Of a stretch of DNA of 64,000 bases, positions 42,428-50,648 are shown piece after piece (within the stretch, counting starts at the first letter, position 1; each line of letters begins with the position of its first letter). The stretch is taken from NCBI RefSeq assembly GCF_000348945.1, contig NZ_AOCK01000014.1, positions 1-64,000 of the forward strand. Reading direction: 5' to 3'. Position numbers and translations under genes: made by a program. Below the pieces are notes generated by a model that made no database searches, was not told the origin of the DNA, and saw only the letters and a list, made by a program, of their open reading frames with translations. The DNA comes from Paeniglutamicibacter gangotriensis Lz1y. GTDB lineage: Bacteria > Actinomycetota > Actinomycetes > Actinomycetales > Micrococcaceae.

Positions 42428-43483
42428 ATGAGCACCGCCCGTTATCACAGCACCGAAGTAGACCTCGACGGTCTCTACCAAGACATGAGCGAGCATAACC
42501 TGCAGCCCCTTTGGGCCATGCAAGGCCTGCTGACTCCCGAACCTGTACCCCGCACCCTTCCCCACCGTTGGCGCGCAAAGCACATGCGTGCCCTGGGTGA
42601 ACGCGCCGGGGCCCTGGTTCCGATCGACCAGGGAGGGGACCGCCGGGTGCTGGCCTGCGCCAACCCGGGTCTCGACGGTGCCCCATACGCCACGGCAACC
42701 CTGTGGGCGGCCGTCCAATTCCTCGGACCCCGCGAAAAGGCCCCTGCCCACCGGCATTCCCCTTCCGCCTTGAGGTTTGTCCTTGAAGGCGAAAGCGTCT
42801 GGACGTTGATCGACGGAGACCCGCTGCACATGGCGGCCGGGGACCTGGTCCTGACGCCCGCCTGGACCTTCCACGAACACCACAACCCCAGCGACAAGGG
42901 CATGCTGTGGGTCGACGTGCTGGACCTGCCCATGGTGGAGTTCATGGAATCAGTCTTCTTCGAAGACGGTCCCAGCGAGGACGTGGAGCCGAAGACCGAC
43001 CTGCAGTCGGCCTCCGAGCAGCTCTACGGACACCCCGGACTCGTCCCCGCCGGCCGCGCCGCCAATCCCAGCGACACGCATTCGCCGTTGCTGGCCTACC
43101 GGTGGGCCGATACCGATGCCGCACTCAGGCAGCAAGCCGCACACACCGGTCAGACGGATGTCACCATGCGGTTCACCGACCCGGTCCGCGGCGGCGACGT
43201 CATGCCGACACTGCGCTGCCAAATGCGCCGCGTCACGGCCGGCACCGCAACCTCAACCCACCGCCAAACCGGCACCCAGGTGACCACGGTGCTGCACGGC
43301 AGCGGCCGCATCACCGTCGGAGACCAGGAATTCGATATCGAGCACGGCGATGTCATCGCGGTTCCCTCTTGGGCACGGACCACGGTGCATGCCGACGCGG
43401 GCTCCGAGGACCTGGACCTGTTCACCACCAGCGACGCACCGGTGCTCAATGCACTCAAGCTCTTCCGGGAGGAATGGTCATGA
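42428..43483 (+). CDS. Gentisate 1,2-dioxygenase
   Basis: The 351-residue bicupin protein has the iron-binding residues in PAHRHSPSA (H108, H110) and TFHEHHN (H149 region) and a second cupin near the C-terminus (HGSGRITVGDQEF, HGDVIAVPSW). It opens gentisate to maleylpyruvate with O2. AAGGAGG stands seven bases before ATG 42428. The stop codon overlaps the start of the 3-hydroxybenzoate 6-hydroxylase gene (ATGA), so ring hydroxylation and ring cleavage are coupled in translation. It is shorter than, but clearly related to, the dioxygenase at 2744-3895. Confidence 0.9.
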   Translation: MSTARYHSTEVDLDGLYQDMSEHNLQPLWAMQGLLTPEPVPRTLPHRWRAKHMRALGERAGALVPIDQGGDRRVLACANPGLDGAPYATATLWAAVQFLGPREKAPAHRHSPSALRFVLEGESVWTLIDGDPLHMAAGDLVLTPAWTFHEHHNPSDKGMLWVDVLDLPMVEFMESVFFEDGPSEDVEPKTDLQSASEQLYGHPGLVPAGRAANPSDTHSPLLAYRWADTDAALRQQAAHTGQTDVTMRFTDPVRGGDVMPTLRCQMRRVTAGTATSTHRQTGTQVTTVLHGSGRITVGDQEFDIEHGDVIAVPSWARTTVHADAGSEDLDLFTTSDAPVLNALKLFREEWS

Positions 43484-44703
43484 CCGACAACCATGTGGAA
43501 ATGCTCATCGCCGGCGGCGGCATCGGCGGCCTGGCCACAGCCTTGGCCGTGGCTAGGACCGGGCGACAGGTGCACCTGGTCGAGCGGGCACCGGAATTCG
43601 GCGAGATCGGCGCCGGGCTCCAACTCGGCCCGAACGCCACCCGGGCCCTGGACCAGCTGGGCTTGCTAGACGGCGTCCTGGAAACCGCGGTCGTTCCCCG
43701 CCGAGGGGTGATCTTCGACGCGGCAACCGGCGAGAAACTCACCACCATCGACTTCGGGGAAAAATTCCGCGACCACTACGGATACCCCTACATCGTCACC
43801 CACCGCAGGGATCTGCTCGATGTTCTCCTGGCGGCCTGCCGAAAGGAAGAAAACCTCACACTGAGCAACAACCGGACGCTGGCCGCGGTGCGCGAGGACG
43901 GGGACCAGGTCCTCGTCGACTTCGCAGACGGCGACCAATGGAGCGCAGATATCCTGGTCGGGGCCGACGGCATCAAATCGACCGTCCGCACCCTGATCGA
44001 TGACACACAGCCGGTCTTCAACGGCCACGTCGCCTTCCGGGGCACCGTGCCGACCGCCCACGTTGCGGACTTCATCAGCCAAGAGGACGTCGCCCTGTGG
44101 ATAGGCCCCGGACTTCACCTGATGCAGTACCCGGTCCGCCACGGGGAACTCTACAACCAGGTCGCAGTGATCGAATCCGACCGTTTCGCCCAAGGCAGGG
44201 ATGACTGGGGGACCCAGGAAGAACTCGCCGAAATGTTCGCGGACATGTGCGAACCGGTCCGCCGATCCGTGGGCATGATCGATTCCGGCCGCGGCACACC
44301 CATCAGCGACCGCGACCCCTCCGCCACCTGGAGCAGCGGCAGGACGGTATTGGTCGGAGACGCGGCCCATGCCATGCTCCAATACCTGGGCCAGGGCGCA
44401 TGCCAGGCACTGGAGGACGCGTTGTCGCTGGCGGACAACCTGGACAAGGAGGGACACGACCACGTACGCGCATTCAGCGGCTATGAAAGCGAACGAGTGG
44501 ACCGTGCCTCGGACTGCCAACGGGCGGCCCGGCCGTGGGGGGCCCTATGGCACACCCGAGACGAAACCACCCTTGCCCTGCGCAACCGCTACTTCCGGAT
44601 GCGAACGGCAGATGACTATTCCGAATTCGACTGGCTCTACTTGCCAGCGGAGCACAACACGAAAGGGCAATCCAATGAAACTGGCAAGCTTTACCACGTC
44701 TGA
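43480..44703 (+). CDS. 3-hydroxybenzoate 6-hydroxylase
   Basis: The 407-residue flavoprotein has FAD motif LIAGGGIGGLATALAV, DG motif VGADGIKSTVR and GD motif VGDAAHAMLQYLGQGACQALED, in the pattern of salicylate hydroxylase and 3-hydroxybenzoate 6-hydroxylase. The neighbouring gentisate dioxygenase points to the latter: 3-hydroxybenzoate + NAD(P)H + O2 to gentisate. The start at 43480 has GGGAGGA seven bases upstream and overlaps the previous stop; its own 3' end overlaps the next gene by 29 bases. Salicylate 1-hydroxylase is less likely since no catechol genes are present. Confidence 0.85.
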   Translation: MTDNHVEMLIAGGGIGGLATALAVARTGRQVHLVERAPEFGEIGAGLQLGPNATRALDQLGLLDGVLETAVVPRRGVIFDAATGEKLTTIDFGEKFRDHYGYPYIVTHRRDLLDVLLAACRKEENLTLSNNRTLAAVREDGDQVLVDFADGDQWSADILVGADGIKSTVRTLIDDTQPVFNGHVAFRGTVPTAHVADFISQEDVALWIGPGLHLMQYPVRHGELYNQVAVIESDRFAQGRDDWGTQEELAEMFADMCEPVRRSVGMIDSGRGTPISDRDPSATWSSGRTVLVGDAAHAMLQYLGQGACQALEDALSLADNLDKEGHDHVRAFSGYESERVDRASDCQRAARPWGALWHTRDETTLALRNRYFRMRTADDYSEFDWLYLPAEHNTKGQSNETGKLYHV

Positions 44704-45604
44704 TGGCCGCCGAGGCGCCGGAGTTGTAACCGAGGAAGGGATCCGAGCCCTCGAGCTCGAGCCCGCTTCCCCCGACTTCATGGGTTTCAGCCCGATGCGC
44801 CGGATTCTGGCACAGTACGGAACCGAACTCACCGCGCTCGGGGCGAAGGCTGCCACCGGCGAACTCTTCGGCCTTGACGCCATCACCCTCGACGCACCGG
44901 TCCCCGACCCCGGAAAGATCGTGGCGGCACCGGTGAACTACCGAGACCACCAAGCCGAAATGAACCAGGACGCGCACATCGATGCCCTCGGGTTCTTCCT
45001 GAAGTCCCCCTCCTCCGTGCTGGGGCCAGGCGGCACCGTCCAGCTCCCCTACACGGACCGCCGGTTCGACCAGGAGGGCGAGCTCGCCATCATCATCGGG
45101 ACGGCCGCGTCCCACATCTCGGTCCAGGACGCTCCCAGCATCATCGCCGGCTATACGCTCCTGCTCGATATGACCATGCGGGGCGGAGAGGACCGATCCA
45201 CCCGCAAGTCATTCGATACCTTCACCCCCATGGGCCCGTACCTCGTCACCCCCGACGAGATCGGCAACCTGGACCAACTGTCCCTGCAGTGCTCGGTTGA
45301 CGGTACCCTCCGGCAAGATGCCGACATCAGCGACCTGATCTGGGGAGTCCCGGAGCTGATCGCCTACGCCTCCTCGGTGACCAAGCTCCTGCCCGGGGAC
45401 GTCATCACCACCGGCACCCCGGCAGGTATCGGACAAGTCGCCGACGGCCAGCGTATTGCCCTGGAAGTTTCCCGACTGGGCAAGCTCGAAGTGATCGTCA
45501 GCGCCGACGGGGCGGTGTCGTGCCCGACCCGAGGGGCCAATCGCGGACCAAAACCACCGGAAACCATCACCCCGGTACGCCAAACCCCCAGCTACAGCAA
45601 GTAG
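44675..45604 (+). CDS. FAH-family fumarylpyruvate/maleylpyruvate hydrolase
   Basis: The 309-residue protein carries the acylpyruvase motifs KIVAAPVNYRDH, FLKSPSSVLGPG, QEGELAIIIG and TTGTPAGIGQ. ATG 44675, preceded by AAAGGG, lies inside the end of the hydroxylase gene, a 29-base overlap. It should release pyruvate from the ring-cleavage product. There is no maleylpyruvate isomerase in this cluster, so it either hydrolyses maleylpyruvate directly or relies on the isomerase-like protein at 9660-10238 or a chromosomal one. The C-terminal 25 residues are an unusual basic/proline-rich tail. Confidence 0.86.
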   Translation: MKLASFTTSDGRRGAGVVTEEGIRALELEPASPDFMGFSPMRRILAQYGTELTALGAKAATGELFGLDAITLDAPVPDPGKIVAAPVNYRDHQAEMNQDAHIDALGFFLKSPSSVLGPGGTVQLPYTDRRFDQEGELAIIIGTAASHISVQDAPSIIAGYTLLLDMTMRGGEDRSTRKSFDTFTPMGPYLVTPDEIGNLDQLSLQCSVDGTLRQDADISDLIWGVPELIAYASSVTKLLPGDVITTGTPAGIGQVADGQRIALEVSRLGKLEVIVSADGAVSCPTRGANRGPKPPETITPVRQTPSYSK

Positions 45605-45610
45605 CCAAGC

Positions 45611-45660
45611 GCAACAGGACCTTCTGCCGGGGCTCAATCCCCGGTTGTAGGTCCTGTTGC
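45611..45660. terminator. Bidirectional terminator overlapping the regulator gene
   Basis: Perfect 12-base outer arms (45611-45622 and 45649-45660) and an inner stem CCGGGG/CCCCGG (45627-45632, 45639-45644) form a long two-part hairpin between the convergent hydrolase and regulator genes. The regulator stop codon (45634-45636) lies in its loop, so the stem also encodes the regulator's last residues. Confidence 0.75.
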
Positions 45661-46569
45661 GTCCGGGATGCACGTGAGCATCCGAACCAAGTCGGCCGAT
45701 TCCTCCACGGAAAGTGGTTCCATCAAGGACTCCTGCACCTGCAAAACTCCCGGACTGGCCCTTCGGATGACCTTCCGGCCCTCATCGGAGACATTAAGGA
45801 TCCGACGACGGCCATCGGCTGGATCCCTGTTCTTCGTCAGCCATTCCTTGCGAGCCAGCCTGTCCACAACATCACCGACAACGGACTTGTCCAAGGAGGC
45901 AAGTTCCCCCAACCGTTTCTGGTCCATCTCTCCGTGGCGGATCAAGGTTGCCAAGACGGCGTACTGGGGACTGGTCATATCCTCCTCGACAAGCGCACCC
46001 CACAACTGGGTATGAACTTGCAAGGACCGCCGAAGCAAGTGCCCCGGGGCGGTGGAGATGCCGATGACATCCGCCTCGGTCTGCGTCGGCTCCGGACCAA
46101 CATCCGTTGCGGAGCGATACGCCACCTTCGCCAGCAGGCGAACGAACTCCACGGCATCGGCGGACGTGAATCCGACCAGCAATTTTCCGTGAACACCTTG
46201 CACCCTAGGGGTGATGTCCCGCAAGGCCACCCGGGCCGGCATGCTCAAACTCAGCACGCGCTTCCGTCGGTCCCCGGTGTCGCCACCGCGAATCAGCCAG
46301 CCCATCGAGGTAAGCCGGTTGATCACATCGGCCCCGGTGGACTTGTCCAGAGAGGCCAATTCACCGGCACCCGTCTGGTCAATGCCAGCCCACCGCGCCA
46401 CGGCTGCCAGCACCGCATACTGCGGACCGGTCAGTTCGCTGCCGAACTCGTCAATCCAATATTTTGTGTTGAACTGCTGGGCCCGGCGCATCAGGTGCCC
46501 GATCGAAATGCGGGGTTCAATACCCGCCGAAAATTCTGGGGTGATATATAAAGTCGCATCCCTCGTCAT
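45634..46569 (-). CDS. Regulator with two fused MarR domains
   Basis: The 311-residue protein contains two consecutive MarR winged-helix domains. The first begins at GHLMRRAQQFNTKYW (about residue 24) and the second at GHLLRRSLQVHTQLW (about 178); each repeats the SPQYAVLA/GPQYAVLA helix, the recognition segment GELASLDKS and a DRRKR or DGRRR wing. Normal MarR proteins are about 150 residues and bind DNA as dimers, so this is effectively a single-chain dimer. It is convergent with the gentisate operon and is its likely repressor. An inverted pair TTGTC-N7-GACAA (46579-46595) lies just before its start and may be an autoregulatory site. Confidence 0.85.
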   Translation of the reverse strand: MTRDATLYITPEFSAGIEPRISIGHLMRRAQQFNTKYWIDEFGSELTGPQYAVLAAVARWAGIDQTGAGELASLDKSTGADVINRLTSMGWLIRGGDTGDRRKRVLSLSMPARVALRDITPRVQGVHGKLLVGFTSADAVEFVRLLAKVAYRSATDVGPEPTQTEADVIGISTAPGHLLRRSLQVHTQLWGALVEEDMTSPQYAVLATLIRHGEMDQKRLGELASLDKSVVGDVVDRLARKEWLTKNRDPADGRRRILNVSDEGRKVIRRASPGVLQVQESLMEPLSVEESADLVRMLTCIPDATGPTTGD

Positions 46570-46865
46570 TTACCCATTTTGTCACCCCTGGACAACTAAT
46601 TCTCGATGCGGTCCCCCGAACCGCGGCAATTCAGGACCGGGCGTAGTCCAGCACAGTGCCAGGACAGCGCATGCCTCATGCCATCCCTTCGGATTCCAAA
46701 TGACTTGATCCGCTCCATCTATACACATATGCCTCGATGCTGGCCGCCGATAATCGCACATATGAACCACTGTAATGATCCTATTTGCAGAATCCGCTGA
46801 ATAGGGCTCGGTGATATGGCGTCCGCTTCGTGCGGTTCCTTGAAGCATAAAACCCCGCCACGTCA
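46570..46865. other. Intergenic, no gene seen
   Basis: This 296-base region holds the promoter side of the MarR-type gene and then sequence without features, ending at the C-terminal fragment of the split nuclease gene. Confidence 0.4.
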
Positions 46866-47123
46866 TCACGTGTCGGGCAGGGTCTCCGGTTCGTGCTCGA
46901 GCGCTGCAGTGATGGCATCCGGAGACGGGAGGGTCGCCTTCACATCAACCGGAAGAGCCTCGTACGTATAGGACGACACGGCCAACGGCTTAGTTGAACC
47001 ATCCAGGGCATAGCGCACGGTGCGATCGTTCTTTGACCCACACACCAGGATCCCGACCGTCGGTGCCTGCCGGGGCAACCGGAGCATGTCATCGACGGCA
47101 GCGACATAGAAGTTCAACTGTCC
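46866..47123 (-). pseudogene. C-terminal part of a YhcG/DUF1016-type nuclease, split by a RIT element
   Basis: The reading frame QLNFYVAAVDDMLRLP, TVGILVCGSKNDRTVRYAL and VASYTYEALP-like stretches (here VSSYTYEALP) are the conserved C-terminus of PDDEXK nuclease domain proteins of the YhcG family. Joined to the fragment at 50649-51446 it restores the conserved segment LGYAGQLNFYV in frame. An internal ATG at 47117 cannot be expected to give a useful product. Confidence 0.8.
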
Positions 47124-47175
47124 CAGGTTATGCGCAGCAGCACATAACGCAGGTTATGCGCAGCAGGACGTTATG
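47124..47175. repeat. Tandem copies of the RIT end sequence
   Basis: CAGGTTATGCGCAGCAG occurs twice in a row (47124-47140 and 47150-47166), each as part of a 26-base unit whose last nine bases differ (CACATAACG, then GACGTTATG). The other end of the element at 50634-50659 has a single inverted copy. Confidence 0.75.
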
Positions 47176-47254
47176 GCGAATTCTTCGTTCGCACTTGCGT
47201 GTTAACAGCCACTGCCGAAGAGCAGGCTTGGCATAACGTCCCACCGCGGTGGGG

Positions 47255-48277
47255 TCAGTGTCCGAGGTTGGTCAGCCAGGTGAGCATGTCCTTGTCTTGG
47301 TGCCATAGGGGCATGGCATCGGGCGGGGTGAGATTGGTGAAGGCGCTCTGGAGTGCCTGTCGCTTCATCTCACCGTCGATGCGGGCGTAAATCTCGGTTG
47401 TCTTCAAGTCAGCGTGTCCGAGGATATCCCGGATATATACGAGGTTGACCCCTGCTTGAAGCAGGTGCATGGCCTTGCTGTGACGCAAGGCATGCGGCGA
47501 AATCGTCTCCGTCAGCATCGCAGGATCGGATTTCCTCGCGGTGGCTACGTGTTTGTCGAGGATGTAGGCGATTCCGGTGCGGGTCATCTTGTTCCCGGCA
47601 CGGTTGGGGAACAGGGGCCGGGACCTGCTGGCGGCGCCGGTGAGCCCGGCACCTTCAGCGTACCGCTGGACCAGAGCGGCTGTCGGGGACATCAGCGGCA
47701 CGATTCTTACCTTGTTGCCTTTGCCCGTGAGCTTGACTGTTGCCGGTGGATCGGCCCGGAAGTCCCCGAGGGTCAGGTCGGCGATCTCCTGGACCCTGGC
47801 GCCGCTGTCATACATGAGCGCCAGCAGGGCGAGGTCGCGCCGCCCTGTCGGCCGGCTGGCGTCGGGCTGAGCAAGAATCAGCCGGATCTCGTCGACCGAG
47901 ACGTGGTGGGGCGGGGTGGTGCTGGTCTTCTTTTTAGGTATCGACAGCACTCGCTGGTATTGCCCGATCCGTTCGATATCTCGGGCCTGTAGGTAGCGGC
48001 AGAATGAACGGATCGCTGCCAGTCGCTGGTTGCGGGTTGCTGGTCCGCAGCCTCGCTCGGTCTCCGTCGAGGCCAGGAATCGTTCCACGAGCTCTTTGGT
48101 CAACAGCTCGCACCTCATGTGTTCGGGGGTGATGTCCTCGTGGGCCTTGCAGTACCTCAGGAGCAAGGTGAATGTGTCTCGGTACGACATGATGGTGTTC
48201 CTCGCTGCACCGACCTCACCGGGGAGGAACCGGGCGAGAAACTCGGAAAGGTAATGCTGGAAGTCGTGGGCGCTCAT
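47255..48277 (-). CDS. RIT tyrosine recombinase, third gene
   Basis: The 340-residue integrase-type protein has an N-terminal SAM-like core-binding domain and a catalytic domain with DSGARVQEIADLTLGD (first Arg), a KVRIVPL strand, SPHALRHSKAMHLLQAG (HxxR) and LGHADLKTTEIYARID (H and nucleophile Tyr). All catalytic residues are present. Its start overlaps the second recombinase's stop by four bases. In RIT elements the three recombinases are thought to act together in moving the element; individual roles are not established. Confidence 0.88.
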   Translation of the reverse strand: MSAHDFQHYLSEFLARFLPGEVGAARNTIMSYRDTFTLLLRYCKAHEDITPEHMRCELLTKELVERFLASTETERGCGPATRNQRLAAIRSFCRYLQARDIERIGQYQRVLSIPKKKTSTTPPHHVSVDEIRLILAQPDASRPTGRRDLALLALMYDSGARVQEIADLTLGDFRADPPATVKLTGKGNKVRIVPLMSPTAALVQRYAEGAGLTGAASRSRPLFPNRAGNKMTRTGIAYILDKHVATARKSDPAMLTETISPHALRHSKAMHLLQAGVNLVYIRDILGHADLKTTEIYARIDGEMKRQALQSAFTNLTPPDAMPLWHQDKDMLTWLTNLGH

Positions 48278-49263
48278 TCGGGATCGCCACCTGGGATTGC
48301 TCGTGAGGCGATGGCGCTCACCGCGGCGGTCACTTCGGGGAACAAGTCCGGGATCAGGCGGACATACTGGCCGGTTGCTGCAACCGACGCGTGGCCGAGG
48401 TAGGTGGCCAGCACTGGCAGCGCCCAGTAGGGATCGGCACCCCGATCAACCATGGCTTTAAGCGAGTAGACGGCGAACGAATGCCGCAGGTCATGAACAC
48501 GGGGTCCATGACCACGACCACCGTGCGAGATGCCCGCCGCCCACAAGGCCTTCCTGAACCACCTATAAATGCTGTCCGCAGCAATGGATCGGCCGTCCTT
48601 GTGGGTGAAGAACAAGGTGTCCCGGTTAGTGATGAAGAGCCGCGGTACGGTGGCGTCGTAACGGCGCATGATGCCGGCCATCGATGGAGCAAGTGCCACG
48701 AGGCGGTCTTGGTCGAATTTCGCATGACGGACCGTCAGGCAGCAGTTCTCGAGATCGACATCGCCGCGTGTCAGGTTCAGGGCCTCGGAGACCCGCAGGC
48801 CGCACCCATATAGGAGCCTAAACAGGACCGGTAACAGGACCGGCATGACCGAGGGCGATTTGGCTTCGAGTCGGTCGCAGGCGGCGAAGAACTGGTCCAG
48901 CTCGCGTCGGGTGAACACGTAGGGGGTGAATGGCTCTCGGCCGCCCCGACGGCCTGGGCTCTGTGGGAATGCCACCGGGACACCCTGTGTGGCCAGGTAG
49001 CTGAAAAACTGGTTGGTGTGCACGATCCGTCCGTGCTGGGTGCTGTGACGCTCGTTGGGCCGCCTGCGGCACCACTGGTCGGCGAGCTCCTGGCTGATCG
49101 CCAGGTCGGTGTGACCCGTGGACGCGATGAACCTAGATAACGCCCGCAAAGACCAAGGCACGCTGGAGTAGCTCAGCCCTTGTGCGCGCTTGTAGCGGAT
49201 GAAGTCGGCCATATGCTCGGCGAAGACGGAATCGTAGTAGGACGCCTGCTCATCAGCCCTCAT
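48274..49263 (-). CDS. RIT tyrosine recombinase, second gene
   Basis: The roughly 330-residue protein carries YGCGLRVSEALNLTRGD, VHDLRHSFAVYSL and LGHASVAATGQYVRL, with the catalytic Arg, His-x-x-Arg and Tyr. The start is set at ATG 49263, inside the end of the first recombinase gene; a GTG at 49275 in the same frame is an alternative that adds four residues. It overlaps the third gene by four bases. Like its partners it lacks any truncation. Confidence 0.86.
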   Translation of the reverse strand: MRADEQASYYDSVFAEHMADFIRYKRAQGLSYSSVPWSLRALSRFIASTGHTDLAISQELADQWCRRRPNERHSTQHGRIVHTNQFFSYLATQGVPVAFPQSPGRRGGREPFTPYVFTRRELDQFFAACDRLEAKSPSVMPVLLPVLFRLLYGCGLRVSEALNLTRGDVDLENCCLTVRHAKFDQDRLVALAPSMAGIMRRYDATVPRLFITNRDTLFFTHKDGRSIAADSIYRWFRKALWAAGISHGGRGHGPRVHDLRHSFAVYSLKAMVDRGADPYWALPVLATYLGHASVAATGQYVRLIPDLFPEVTAAVSAIASRAIPGGDPE

Positions 49264-50515
49264 TGCCGCCACCACCCAGGCTGTCGAGGTATCCCTGGTA
49301 AAGGCCGGGAACGTCCAGCGCGCACCCTCGCAGCTGTCCCAGATCGATCTTCAGGTAGGCGGCAGTCGACCCGGTGTCGGAGTGTCCGAGCGCCGCCGAG
49401 ATCGCCGGCAGTGGCACCTTCTTCTCCAGCAAGGCCGAGGCAAGCGAGTGGCGTAGTGCGTGCGGACCGTGTTTCTTTCCCGGCGGGATCGCGACACCTG
49501 CGGCCTTCAACCGCGTGTGGACCACTGCGTGGATCGATAGCGGCCGCATCGGCTCGCACGGGCCGTTCAATTTAAGGAACACGTACTCGGAGTCGGAGTG
49601 TGGCCTGGCATTGCGCAGGTAATCAATGATGGCTTCACCCACGTCGTTGAGCAGGGGTAGCACCAGGACCCGGCCGGTCTTGTGCTGGACGATTTCGATG
49701 GCGTCTTGTTCCCACTTGAGGTTCGAGAACCGCAGTCCAGCGATGTCTGAGGCCCGCAGCCCGAGCCGTGCCGCCAGCAGGATGAGCGCCAAATCACGCC
49801 TTCCTCGGGGATTGTCCCGGTCAATGGCGGCGACCATCTGCTCCACTTCCCCGCGGGAGTATGCCGAGGGGATCCGGGCCTTCTTCGTGTAGCGGATCCT
49901 GGGCACCAGCGGGCTCAGGTCCCGTGGGACCAGGCCTTCCTCGTGCAAGTAGCACAGCACACCGCGCAGGACGCACACCGTGTGGTAAATCGTCGGCAGC
50001 TCGTAGATCGCCAGGCTTTCGACGAAACCGTGAACATGCACGTGATCCAAGCCCGCGATATCTACCAACCCGGCGTGATCCAAGAACGCCGCCAACCGCT
50101 CCAAATAAGTGCTTGAGTTGCGGATATGCGCCGCCGACAGGCCCTTCGCCGCCATGGAGTCCACGTACGTCTGGAAGGGGACCGCGGCCGCGCCGGCGAA
50201 CACAAACTCCCGCCCGGGCTTGCGCAGTGTCAGGACACCGGTCCGGTTGAAGTCGCTCACTACATAGATCGCCTTCATCCACCGATGCGAGGTCGACTCA
50301 CTCAATGGGTGAGATCGGATGTGGAGCACGTCCTCCAAGAAGTCCATGCCGTGCTCGATACTGAAATCCGATACGGGCATCTCACCTGAGTGCGTGCACA
50401 GTTTGTCCCACACGATGCGGTACTGCTTGATGACGGACGGCTTATAGTTCAGCCGATCCATCTCGGCGACGATCGTCCCCACGAGGTCGGCGACTGTATC
50501 AATCTGGTTCTCCAT
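49253..50515 (-). CDS. RIT tyrosine recombinase, first gene
   Basis: The 420-residue recombinase has a long N-terminal region (about 220 residues) before the catalytic domain, with LGLRASDIAGLR, GPHALRHSLASALL and LGHSDTGSTAAYLKID as active-site segments. ATG 50515 is preferred because a GGAG site lies eight bases upstream; the frame is open a further 14 codons. That GGAG is part of a 50-base hairpin (50522-50571), so translation may be masked when transcripts enter from outside. It is the longest of the trio and its gene is read first. Confidence 0.87.
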   Translation of the reverse strand: MENQIDTVADLVGTIVAEMDRLNYKPSVIKQYRIVWDKLCTHSGEMPVSDFSIEHGMDFLEDVLHIRSHPLSESTSHRWMKAIYVVSDFNRTGVLTLRKPGREFVFAGAAAVPFQTYVDSMAAKGLSAAHIRNSSTYLERLAAFLDHAGLVDIAGLDHVHVHGFVESLAIYELPTIYHTVCVLRGVLCYLHEEGLVPRDLSPLVPRIRYTKKARIPSAYSRGEVEQMVAAIDRDNPRGRRDLALILLAARLGLRASDIAGLRFSNLKWEQDAIEIVQHKTGRVLVLPLLNDVGEAIIDYLRNARPHSDSEYVFLKLNGPCEPMRPLSIHAVVHTRLKAAGVAIPPGKKHGPHALRHSLASALLEKKVPLPAISAALGHSDTGSTAAYLKIDLGQLRGCALDVPGLYQGYLDSLGGGGNEG

Positions 50516-50521
50516 AACAGT

Positions 50522-50571
50522 GCTCCAGTCTTGAGTCGTGGTGCTTATGCACCACAACTCAAGACTGGAGC
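50522..50571. repeat. Near-perfect 50-base palindrome before the first RIT recombinase
   Basis: Outer arms of 15 bases (50522-50536, 50557-50571) and inner arms GTGGTGC/GCACCAC pair around a TTAT loop with a single mismatch. On the minus-strand transcript the 3' arm contains the GGAG ribosome site of the first recombinase gene. Confidence 0.8.
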
Positions 50572-50648
50572 GTTATGCGATGTATTTACCATCAACCCCA
50601 GCGACGCAGCATCACCAATCACGCGGCGGAGGGCATAACGTCCTGCTC

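Larger units (their letters stand above)
47124..50648 (-). mobile_element. RIT element: three tyrosine recombinases in trio
   Basis: Three overlapping tyrosine recombinase genes read on the minus strand and are bounded by inverted ends sharing GGTTATGC-(A/G)CAGCAGGACGTTATG-type sequence (47150-47175 and 50634-50659). The element is about 3.5 kb and interrupts a nuclease gene so cleanly that both edges can be read from the broken coding frame. Gene order, overlaps and size match the published class of recombinase-in-trio (RIT) elements. Confidence 0.85.

Noticed and set aside
41804-42883. 359-codon minus-strand frame opposite the permease and dioxygenase
   Set aside because: Antisense of two well-supported genes; low-complexity glycine-rich composition.
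46964-47117. Fragment at 46866-47117 as an independent small gene
   Set aside because: It is clearly the C-terminus of the YhcG-type nuclease whose other part lies across the RIT element.
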